DNA from: Tubulanus polymorphus
Lineage: Eukaryota; Nemertea; Palaeonemertea; Tubulaniformes; Tubulanidae
DNA: 64,000 nucleotides
Assembly (NCBI RefSeq): GCF_964204645.1
Contig: NC_134029.1
Coordinates: forward strand, 9,600,850-9,664,849
Direction: 5' to 3'
Below the pieces are notes generated by a model. That model worked only from the letters and a program-made list of their open reading frames with translations. It was not told the DNA's origin and did not search any database. Shown piece after piece: positions 44,720 to 55,500 of this stretch (its first letter is position 1; each line of letters starts with the position of its first letter). The position numbers were made by a program, and so were the translations under genes.

Positions 44720-45950
44720 TTGTATCATCTCTGATAACTTGAATTAGTCTCTTTGTCTTTGGATTGTATATACATCTCATAATTTCTGTAGTATTCATTA
44801 TTCCTGAAGATGACTATTAGGATATAGTCAAAACGTTGAATAAACTACTAAGCTCAAAGTAACATTTTCGGACTTTGTCGTTAACATTGTGGGCTTCTCT
44901 CTTCATCACTTCAATACGGATATAGTGTTCTATCAATCGTGATCATGCTACCCACGGATCGAAGTATCGTATTAAGATTCTTCTTCTTAACGTTCCCGTA
45001 CCTCGTCGCTAGCTTCCGAAATTATGAGAAATGTTATGTTAAATCCAGGACTGCCAAAAGTAAAGTCAAGTTCCTTCAGGAGTGTTATGCTGAAAAAGTG
45101 GTTCCGCGATCACTTGCTTGGATTTGGATATACGATTCCAGCTCCTGCGTTTCCACCCGAAGCTGACAAACAACTCAAATTCGCTAATAGATCGTGCTAA
45201 GGAAGACTGTAACTATCAGTTCTACAAATTCCGTCAACCTCAAAATTATTTGAAGTCACACGTACCGGAGCTATCTGGAAATCACTTTCCACTATTGTCC
45301 AAGGCTCTGGAAAATACCATCAGCACAGGAAGTGCGTGGATCTCAACAACCAACTTACTAAACTCATTGATACCAGCCCTTGGACTAGTTTTAGCAACAC
45401 CGACAACATGGACAATTTGTCCTCAACCACGTTATCTACTACTCAGTGTCAAGTTCTCGGCTACGGTTTGAATGTTTCTCTTCCAAGAGAAACACGTTTT
45501 AGAATTTGTCACCCAATTGAAATTTCGTAAATCATCTCCGTACAGTTTGGACAACTGTAATGATGGATTCATGAATCTACAGGCTATTTGCGATCAACTC
45601 AACCGAAACATCTTCCAATATCTACCTCGTCGATTTCGTCTCGCCCTCCAATAACTGCGAAAGTTAAAAACTATCAAAATATCTAAGGCTGAAAGGTCGC
45701 AAAATTGTGATTTTAGATCTCGACGATTATAATGTTAAAATGCAATCTCTGTTGGACAATCCTGGTGTTTATAAGAAACTTAAATCAAATCCTCTTCCTC
45801 GCATGCAAGCTATAATTTCAATAGAAGTCTTTCGGATATAAGCTTAATTAAACGCTTCCCCTACGATAAAGAAACCTTGAATAAGTTCCACTCACGCCGT
45901 CTTCCCTCTTTACCCTATATTTATGGAGTGCCTAAAATCCATTAAGATAA
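44720..45950 (+). pseudogene. Penelope-like retroelement relic (5' part)
   Basis: Upstream, near 44805-44845, is CCTGAAGATGACTATT, a short stem and CAAAACGTTG, like Penelope terminal segments. Downstream, broken frames carry in order: K-V-K-F-L-Q-E-C-Y-A-E-K-V-V-P-R; N-L-S-S-T-T-L with a G-L-N-V-S-L segment; K-I-V-I-L-D-L-D-D-Y-N-x-K-M; Y-K-K-L; and L-P-Y-I-Y-G-V-P-K-I-H. This is the order in the Penelope reverse transcriptase N-terminal part. The catalytic RT motifs and the GIY-YIG nuclease are missing; the element is cut off just before the GA microsatellite. Confidence 0.78.
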
Positions 45951-45995
45951 TGTTCCACCAGGCCATAGTCTCCAAATGTAATTCTCCTACATACC

Positions 45996-46100
45996 GGGGA
46001 GAGAGGGAGAGAGGGAGAGAGGGAGAGAGGGAGAGAGGGAGAGAGGGAGAGAGGGAGAGGGAGAGGGAGAGGGAGAGGGAGAGGGAGAGGGAGAGGGAGA
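45996..46100. repeat. (GGGAGAGA)n passing into (GGGAGA)n
   Basis: Purine-only tract of about 105 bases. The first half has an 8-bp period and the second half a 6-bp period. Frames over it are artefacts. Confidence 0.95.
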
Positions 46101-46325
46101 ATATGCGAGAGTCTCCGCAAATCGTATGGCACGATCTGCTGACAATCTCGTGACAATCTCCATGTTATGTTGTTCACTTCAGTAAGCTTTCTTGGAAATG
46201 CTTTAAGATGAAATCTTAAGTTTTTATGAGGGAGGACCCCAGACAGCCCCACCATCTGCTTCGTGACTAAACGCTCGCTAGGCATGGATACTGGCCCATG
46301 GATTGAACTGAAAAAACAAGTAGCC

Positions 46326-46399
46326 TACCTCAGGATTCGAACCCAAAAAATCATGAGGAATTTGCGGTTAAGGCAACACTCCCGCCATTGCGACATGCG
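46326..46399 (-). repeat. tRNA-like relic, possible SINE head
   Basis: On the minus strand, TGGCGGGAGTGTTGCC (like a D-arm/box A) is followed about 30 bases later by GGGTTCGAATCCTGAGG (box B, with a T-stem that pairs if G-T is allowed). No proper acceptor stem forms. It lies about 50 bases upstream of the TERF2IP start codon, in the opposite orientation. Confidence 0.4.
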
Positions 46400-46439
46400 C
46401 GTTTGGGGAGCCTATACCATATTGGTCCGTTCGATTTAA
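46395..46439 (+). other. Possible upstream open frame in the TERF2IP leader
   Basis: An ATG at 46395 opens 14 codons and stops at 46439, eight bases before the proposed TERF2IP ATG and in another frame. It matters only if transcription starts upstream of it, which the sequence does not show. Confidence 0.25.
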
Positions 46440-46447
46440 TATCAACA

Positions 46448-46546
46448 ATGTCTTCATCTCAAATATTTGTTGATGAGAACGGTGATGCATTGACATTTTA
46501 TATACGCCCTTCTAAAGAAAAGAGAAGAATTCGATCTTTAATCGTG
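46448..46546 (+). CDS. TERF2IP: TERF2IP exon 1 (start of BRCT)
   Basis: Thirty-three codons, phase 0, ending ATCGTG|GTAAAT. The ATG is the first in its frame and lies in CAACAATGT. Before the BRCT strand it has S-S-S-Q-I-F-V-D-E-N-G, as in other RAP1 proteins (S-S-T-L-F-V-R-D-D-G in human). Confidence 0.85.
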
Positions 46547-49500
46547 GTAAATGTTACGAATATCACTTAAAGTACCGTACAGTGGATTACGAAAGTGATA
46601 AGAAAGACTACATTTTACATTATTATTGCTACTAACTATCACAGGGGCTCGTATCATAAGTTTGGGGGTGAACTGTAGCTTAGATCATCCAGTGCCCCTG
46701 GTACTATATATATAATATATAGTACCAGGGGTACCTGGTTCTATATATATAATATATAGTACCAGGTACTATATACAGGGGTACCTGGTACTATATATAT
46801 AATATATAGTACCAGGGGTACTGGATGATCTAAGCTACAGTTCACCCCCAAACTTATGATACGAGCCCCTGTGGCTACTATTTTACTAGTACTAAGTTTG
46901 TAGTATTAAATACATTACCAGATAGTCTAGTACCTAGCCGTTGTTCCTCAAACAACCGTAAACAACGACTGGTATTCAGACTAATTACCAGAACGACTAG
47001 GCCCCTAATAAGTACAGTAGACTAGTAGTAGTAGCCTTAAGCCTAAGGTACTGGTTCTTAATAGTAATTTATTGCACTTTTCTTTTGTCGTACCCCCTCC
47101 CATCCATCCCAATATTCAATCCAATTGACAGATATATTTTGGAGAGTCTATAAATGTGCAATAGTATTAGCACCGATTAGGCATATTTTGGGCAAAAGTG
47201 CAGATTCACTGCAGCTCGCTCTCATAAAAGGGTCCTATCAATTTCCATAACCAACAATCAGTCACTGTCACTTCCACATTCAGGAGAACGTCATCAGGAA
47301 TTCAGTTTCATTCAGTGCAGTGGTTTATTTGATAATATCTCCACTAGATAATATGTTTTTGGCCCGGGTCTCGAGTTTTTCATGAATTTTGAACTGAATC
47401 TAAAGTGGAGATCTGTCAAAATAACTGAAACAATGTTTTGTGATATAACTCATTTTGAGAAAGAGAAATGAAATTTTCTTAGCGATTTTAACAAGTATAC
47501 CAGACAATATGCCTAGCATTAATAGCCTGAGTGACAGGTGACAGAAATTTGATCAACGTAATTGTATTGATAACCCTAAACAGGGGCGGATCCAGACCGT
47601 ATTAGCCGTATTACCCAATACGATCTAAAATTCAAAGTGCCCTTCAAAATTTCTTGGCAATATTTTTTACTTTGACCACCCGCTAATTTACCATGTCCAC
47701 TGGTGTTTGATTCAATTTCTATATGCAGAGGCACAGGCCGGAATAGTGAACTTGACCTTTTGAAGGGGCACCCATGGTTTGGAAGAGGGCACTAAACACG
47801 CAGAGAAGGAAAAGAAAGGGGCACTATTTGCGGAAATTTTATTTGAAAGGGCACACTGACGCTGTTTGGCCTAATTTCTAAGAATGAAGGGGCACATGAC
47901 ACTACGGATAATAGCTCTAGCTTAACGGGCAAATGCCATCAAAATTGTACTTTCCACGATTTCTTAACCAGAAGAAACTTTAGTATACATATAACGACCT
48001 GAGATGTGACTTATTGAAAATAGGAGCACGAGTTAGCCGTAATAGTAAGCGGAATAGTCATCTATTTATCCTTCACTCCATGCGTATAGTTCATATTCAA
48101 CCCGTGGGTGGCGCTATTTATGATGTTAACTATGACAATCAACACAAGCACGTGTGCGCCTAGTACGCGTAGCCTATGTATAATCGATAAAATAAACTCC
48201 ATTTGTTCACCGTATTCACAGACGTACGGCGCTACTCACTTATATAAGATTACCATGTCATATACAATGGTAGCAACACTATACAATGGTAAGAGTTTAT
48301 TAATTCAAATCACTCCCAAAACGATAAAATATCGCATGAAATGTCTAGTGAAATGACTGGAAGCTGCGAGCGTTCGTCAGAGATGACGTCAAAAAACACG
48401 CACCTGCTTACATAAACAATAACAGTGAGCACGTGCTGAAATAGTGTTTAGTCTGTTTTTGAAACTGGTGCAACTCACAGGTCTTTTCAGAATGTGCAAC
48501 CCTCTGGCATTGATGGACCTGAACCTCAGTCTTATTAATGGTTGACACTGGTCATAGTGTTTAGTCTGTCTTTGTTTTGGTGCAACTCACAGGTCTTTTC
48601 AGAATATACAACCCACTATTAAATGATTAGGCCTGTTAGACTTAGCCTAGGGTTGTGAGATGAAACTTAGTGTTCAAAATATGTAGGCCCTATGGCCTAC
48701 CCTATTACAATTTTTCATTCTCTACATGACTCACTGGTTGATGGATATTCTTTATATATGATTCTCATCCCTGTAAATTTAGTCGTGACACTGGGTCCTG
48801 GACTGTAACCCTTAAGGCTGGCTTATGTCGACAAGCAACGCGACGCCTACCAACGCAACTGGGTTTATCGCCGATTAGCGGCAACTAGCGGCCTACGAGA
48901 GGCCGCCAGTTGCTGCTTTATCGGTTCGACATAAGCCGGCTTGCGACGGCAACCTGACGCCTACCGACTCGTCGCAAGCCGTATCCGGCTAGTTGCCCAT
49001 GTTCTACTCTGGCCTACGGTAGGCGGACAGTTGCTTTCGATCGCAACCGACATAAGCTCATCTGCGACGCGATGGAACTGAGCGCAAGGGTTCCAGCCAA
49101 TAAGAGACCGCATATACAAATTATGACCGCTAGTTAGCGTCAGTCGTAATTAGTCATAAACTTTCAAATTCAAGTATTTCGAAACGTAAACCAAACCTTC
49201 AGCACAGCAGATGACTGAACCGAAGATCTAGAAGCGAAATTAGTAGAATTATGGTGTGAGCGGCCATCTTTATATGATGTCGCTAGCACATTGCATTAAA
49301 AACAGAATCAGAAAGATAAAGATCTTAAAGAAATAGCTTTTCTGATAGAGATATATTTACCAATAATTCAAAATAAATCAAATTTATTCTTATCATGTGA
49401 CCATCTGAGCCGTTGCAGTTGCAAGTAATCGTAACCGACATAAGCAGGGAAGCAACTGGGAGGATCTCGTATCCCGCTAGTCGGCCTCAGTTGCTGCGAA

Positions 49501-52500
49501 TCGGAGCGCAGTCGACATAAGCTGGGCTGCGATCGCGGTTGCTCTCAGTTGTGTCGGTAGGAGTCGGTAGGCGTCGCGTTGCTTGTCGACATAAGCCAGC
49601 CTTTACTCCCTAGAACCTAAACCTATTTCTAACCCAACCCAGCTCTGAGCAGATGGCGGTAGTAGCAAATTTTGGATCAGTTATCGGAATTGATTAACAC
49701 TTGTTGGTGCTAATTTAGATTATGATGATGAACGAATTAATGAATGAGCATGTTTTAAGGATGACTAGAAATTGAAATGATATTTTTAAAAGCAATGATT
49801 TTGCCAAAAGTGATGGTTCCTGCCCAGAACGTGTACCTTTGCAAGCTCTCTTTTAGCCCACTTGACTTGGGCTTTAGTATATTGGTACCTATGCATTTGA
49901 TATGTTCCTGATGATATGTTATGTTCCGTGATTGTAGCGAGTTTCTTATATGTTCAGCAGGGGAGTTTATTATTGAAATTGTCAGATTGTTGAGCATTTC
50001 ACCCCATTTCTTAGTGGGCAGGGTGTCCCTGCCAATAGTTTTGATCATAAGGCGATATATGTTAAAAAGGGCACTAAGTTGTTGAAAAAATTATAGAAAG
50101 GGGCTATTTCATTTCAAAACTCTTGGGACTGGTTTTATAGACTAGTATTTACTTTAACCCGGGGGCTAACTCGACTCATTTTCAATTAAGTTAACCCCCC
50201 GTTAAAGTTAATACCAGTCTATAAAACCGGCCCCAGAAAAAAACCTGGAATTCCAGTTGTTCTGAAGTGTTCGAATCCTGAAAAGGGACCTTTTTTAGAA
50301 ATAGTTGAAAAAGGCACTCTTCCTTTCAAAATGTAGTTTACCCCACAGGTGCGTCGGAAGCAATTTTTGATTGCCGTGTCCAATTGCCAATTTTTTACAG
50401 GTTCTAATATTGCTGTGGCGAACTTACTTCAATTCGTCAAACCCATAGTATTTAAAAAAAAGCGTCATTGAGTAAATTATTGCCGCGCTTCCAACGCCAC
50501 TGCCTCAAAGTGTCAAATGATTTTGAAAATATGAAGCATTGCCAGAATGGCCTTGTCTAATTTGTTTGCTAGTTTGTTTTCCTTAAGCACTTGGTAAGTC
50601 CTTGATACATTCAAAGAGTATTTATTATCCAGGGGCCAGTTGCATAGTCATGGCTTGGACTTGAGACCAGTCTAAGACCAACGTAGTTCTATAGCCAATC
50701 TAACAACATAAGACCAGTCATAAGATTTAAGACCACTTTGGACTTAAGTCATGACTGTGCAACTGGTGCCGGCAGCCTATCCATTAAAACAGAATAAATG
50801 ATTCCCGATTAGATGATAACTTATTATGGGATCATTCATTTATTACGTATGCATGAAATTTGACTCTTTCAACCCCCCTCCCCGTGTACGCAAAATCGGC
50901 CATTTTTTCATATACATTAAGCATTACTGTACGCAATTGCACTGACCCCTCTCCTTCCCCTTATGCGTACATAATAAATGAATGATCCCTATGTTGGATT
51001 TTTTTTAGAAAAATGGTGGTCAATTGATTAGTAATCCCGGAGTAGATGAAGGCTGTATACGGTGAGTGGCTTCACATAAGTGCTTCAGTGAGTGCAATCT
51101 GTGAATATTTACAAGAAATGCATCAACTTATATGAAAAAGCCAAAACATTTAGGCATACACATTTTCAAGCACTATGTTTATCGGGAGTAGCAAATTTGA
51201 TACTACAGAAAATGCTATAGATATGTATCAGATTAGGTTAAGATGTTTTAAATATTTTTGTTGTTGACTCTGAAGCGAGTGCTAGTTTTATGCCATGGAT
51301 GGTGTCATAAAATCGTTAAACATACCATTCATTTATATCATTTTCAGTCTTATCGAAGAAGGGACGCTTGTAATTCAAAAGGGTAACATCTTATCTCGGT
51401 TTATCGATGACTGCCTCAAAGCGGATCGACTGTTGGACAAAGAGAGATATTTGTAAGATTTTTAACCTGTATACTTTTGTAAAAAAAGAGGATTTTAACC
51501 CACCTGGGGGCTTAAGCATTTCTGCACTATTCATTCATTCATTAATCTATCTGGTGACAGAATGAATATTGAAATTTTTCAATTCCCAGTTAGATACCCA
51601 TGCATATTTTTAGCCCACTTGGGACTTTAGTCCCAGCGGGCTATTGCGTTCACTTTTCGTCCGTCGTCCGTCCGTAGACGGAATCCAGTTATTTTGGGAA
51701 GTTTTGAAGACGCTTCAAGGTAACGTCTTGATATTTGGGTTATACATGTATCTACCCTAGACACATCTTCAGCCCAAAAACTGGCCCTGTCAGAATCAAG
51801 ATGGCCCACTAGCAGCCATTGTTGTTGGCCAAAATCAGCACTTTTTACACATTTTTGAACTTTTTGAGGGAAATTTTGAAGACGCTTTGATCAATTACCT
51901 TGATCTTTCGGATATATGTGAATCCCCCCAGGGCCCATCAACATAACAAAAATTGGGTCAGTCGGACTCTAGATGGCCGTCCTATGACCATTTTAGTGCC
52001 CAAAAATGTTAATTTTGGCCTGAATTCTGAGTCCTGTAGCTTCCTACTGGTTTGCCATTTCTCATTGCAATTTGTGATGGGTATTCTTTGGAAAGGGATG
52101 TTTTATACCTGAGACAGGTATTTTTCATCAGCCAATTATGACGCAATTGGCGGCCATCTTTGTGTCACCAGTACTCATTCATAAGTGGGAAAAAGTTTTT
52201 CCACATTATATTGATACCTAAGCGTATTTTGCTACCACAATCAATTAGAAAGTTGTAGTTCATAACGTGTTCTATGATTGTGGTGAGTTTCAAGGTAATT
52301 GGATTTCGTATATGGCCACCAGGGGGCGTTGAATAATACAATATCTTAGTATTTCTATATTATATTCGTACCTATGCATATTTTGTAACCACAATCAATT
52401 GGAAAGTTGTAGCTCATGACTTCATCTATGATTGTTGCGAGTTTTAAGGACATTAGTTTTTAGCCCACTTGGGACTTTATTCCCAGCGGGCTATTGCGTT

Positions 52501-55500
52501 CACTTTTCGTCCGTCGTTCGTCCGTCCGTCCGTAGGCGGAATCCAGTTATTTTGGGAAGTTTTGAAGACGCTTCAAGGTAACGTCTTGATATTTGGGTTA
52601 TACATGTATCTACCCTAGACACATCTTCAGCCCAAAAACTGGCCCTGTCAGAATCAAGATGGCCCACTAGCAGCCATTGTTGTTGGCCAAAATCAGCACT
52701 TTTTACACATTTTTGAACTTTTTGAGGGAAATTTTGAAGACGCTTTGATCAATTACCTTGATCTTTCGGATATATGTGAATCCCCCCAGGGCCCATCAAC
52801 ATAACAAAAATTGGGTCAGTCGGACTCTAGATGGCCGTCCTATGACCTTTTTAGTGCCCAAAAATGTCAATTTTGGCCTGAATTCTGAGTCCTGTAGCTT
52901 CCTACTGGTTTGCCATTTCTCATTGCAATTTGTGATGGGTATTCTTTGGAAAGGGATGTTTTATACCTGAGACAGGTATTTTTCATCAGCCAATTATGAC
53001 GCAATTGGCGGCCATCTTTGTGTCACCAGTACTCATTCATAAGTGGGAAAAAGTTTTTCCACATTATATTGATACCTATTATATTGAAGCGTATTTTGCT
53101 ACCACAATCAATTAGAAAGTTGTAGCTCATAACATGTTCTATGATTGTGGTGAGTTTCAAGGTAATTGGATTTCGTATATGGCCACCAGGGGGCGTTGAA
53201 TAATACAATATCTTAGTATTTCTATATTAGCCTATATTCGTACCTATGCATATTTTGTAACCACAATCAATTGGAAAGTTGTAGCTCATGACATCATCTA
53301 TGATTGTTGCGAGTTTTAAGGACATTAGTTTTTCTATATGGTCACCAGGGGGCGTTGAATAGTAGAATAACTTAGTATTTCCTTATTATATTGGTACCTA
53401 GGCATATTTTGTTACCATGATCAATTGCAAAGTTGTAGTTCATGACATGTTCTATGATTGCGGTGAGTTTCGAGGTCATTGGGTTTTGAATATGGTCTCC
53501 AGGGGGCGTTGAATAGTAGAATGACTTAGTATTTCCATATTAAATTGGTAACGAGGCATATTTTGTTATCACAATCAATTACAAAATCGTAGCTGCTGAC
53601 ATGTTCTATGATTGTGGTGAGTTTCAAGGTCGTTGGTTTTTGTAAATGGTCACCAGGGGGCGTTGAATATTGAAATTGTTAGATTGTTGAGCATTCGAAA
53701 CCACTTCCCAAGTGGGCATGGTGTCCCTGGACCCCCAGTTCTATATGGTCACCAGGGGGCGTTGAATAGTAGAATAACTTAGTATTTCCTTATTATATTG
53801 GTACCTAGGCATATTTTGTTACCATGATCAATCGCAAAGTTGTAGTTCATGACATGTTCTATGATTGTGGTGAGTTTGGAGGTCATTGGGTTTTGAATAT
53901 GGTCACCAGGGGGCGTTGAATAGTAGAATGACTTAGTATTTCCATATTAAATTGGTAACGAGGCATATTTTGTTATCACGATCAATTACAAAATCGTAGC
54001 TGCTGACATGTTCTATGATTGTGGTGAGTTTCAAGGTCGTTGGTTTTTGTAAATGGTCACCAGGGGGCGTTGAATATTCAAATTGTTAGATTGTTGAGCA
54101 TTTGAAACCACTTCCCAAGTGGGCATGGTGTCCCTGGACCCCTAGTTGTAATTGTCAGCAGTAAATCGCAAAGTTGAATTCAAATTATCTGGTTGTCAAG
54201 CATTTCACCAATTAGGTAGGCATGGTATCTGGTCCTGTGGAACCTTAGTTACAAAATTATGTATGTCAAACATTAAACTTTTGAAATGAGCCCTCATTAG
54301 CCTGGTTACTTTCATTCATCGGTCCCAAATGATGAATATTTAGAGGTACACTATCATTTATGGTCTTTCGCTTTAGCGAAGTCCATTTTGCAATCACATA
54401 TGATACTTTCTTCCTTGTGTACTAAATAACTTACGAAGAAGGCTGAGTTTCTCTTTGGAACTTTCAAAACATTCAATGCAGTAACAAAATCTCTAACCCT
54501 ATGGAATTTCGTCGCAAAGCATTGCTTATTTGTTGATTTAGTTATTTGTTGTTGTAACTATGATGTACATTTCTTTTCGGAAGAACACATGCCTTGTTAA
54601 GTATATTCCTGCTTCACACGCACGCATGTTATACAGAATCGCTGCAATATAGTTTATCGATCTAAGCTCTACTGCTAGCTATGTATACATGTACATGGAT
54701 AGCGTGCCTTGCGTGTGGCCTAGTTACAGTTTTCCAAGAAACTGCAAATAATTCTAGCAACTGCATGGGCCGTGGTAAAACGCAAACGGCAAGCGCGCAT
54801 ATTCTAAATCCTTAGAATGCCTCTAATATAATGAAATCTTTATGAATCATAAATGCTTAAACTAAGTTGGTCCAGTCTGTGAACAGCCTCACGTGCATGC
54901 AAAGCTTGTACCCGGAATGCGTGGTCAACTTAATTGGCCTGTCATGGGTTTTTGGCAATTGTGTCCTTAGCAGACTGTATCCCATGGCCATGGCTTTAAA
55001 TTATAATAGTATGGATTAAACATGCACCATCATGTAAATTTAGGAAAGTCCATATTAAGAATTTCGTTTCTTGTTTATTTTTCTAGAATCAAAGATTTTG
55101 GTGTTGCCAGATTGCATTCAGTTGAAGATGATGACCATGGTGTTTCAAATTCGATTTTAACATCTACTAAGGAAAAAGTTACGCTGATGGCTAAATGTTC
55201 TGGGTAAGGCTTTTGACATGTACAGGGATGATAATTTTCTGACCGTATATTTGGAATTCCGAAAATTGGGAAGAGGTGAGGTGGCATTCCATAAATTTAT
55301 CTGTTTGCTGTTGCCAGTGGTTTTTAGCCAACTTGCGTTTTTAGTCCACCAGCTATTGCGTTAGCTTTTTGTTCGTCTATAGATGGAATGCAGTCATTTT
55401 AGGAAGTTTTGAAGACACTTCTATCGATTGCCTTGATATTTGGTTCATACATGTATCTTCCCTAGATACAACTTCAGGCCAAAAAAGTAGCCTGAATTCA

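Larger units (their letters stand above)
40147..46447. other. Bidirectional intergenic region between RASGRF and TERF2IP
   Basis: 6.3 kb separating two divergent start codons. It holds the RASGRF leader and a TATA-like site (41331-41346), a GC-richer stretch at about 41100-41170, the Polinton-like element (43550-44711), the Penelope relic (44720-45950), a GA microsatellite and a tRNA-like relic. From 41360 to 43540 I see no recognisable gene; a 106-codon minus-strand frame at 42402-42722 has no family match. Confidence 0.6.
46547..51008. other. TERF2IP intron 1
   Basis: 4.5 kb with a 234-bp palindrome (46640-46873), a CAGGGGCGGATCCAG word at 47580 resembling a hAT-type end, a direct repeat (48442-48505 and 48558-48620), Harbinger-type copy 3, a diverged Repeat A piece (about 49830-50045) and three short inverted-repeat elements. 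No coding exon seen between 46547 and 51008. Confidence 0.55.
51453..55086. other. TERF2IP intron 3
   Basis: 3.6 kb, mostly the tandem Repeat A block 51611-54152 with eight CTCF-like sites. From 54160 to 55086 I see nothing recognisable. Confidence 0.7.

Noticed and set aside
45932-46285. 117-codon Pro/Leu/Ser-rich minus-strand frame
   Set aside because: Runs through the purine-only GGGAGA microsatellite; no family motif on either side.
51900-52970. Two nearly identical 70-codon frames (51900-52112 and 52758-52970)
   Set aside because: They sit at equivalent positions of the 850-bp tandem duplication; their conservation reflects recent duplication, not selection.
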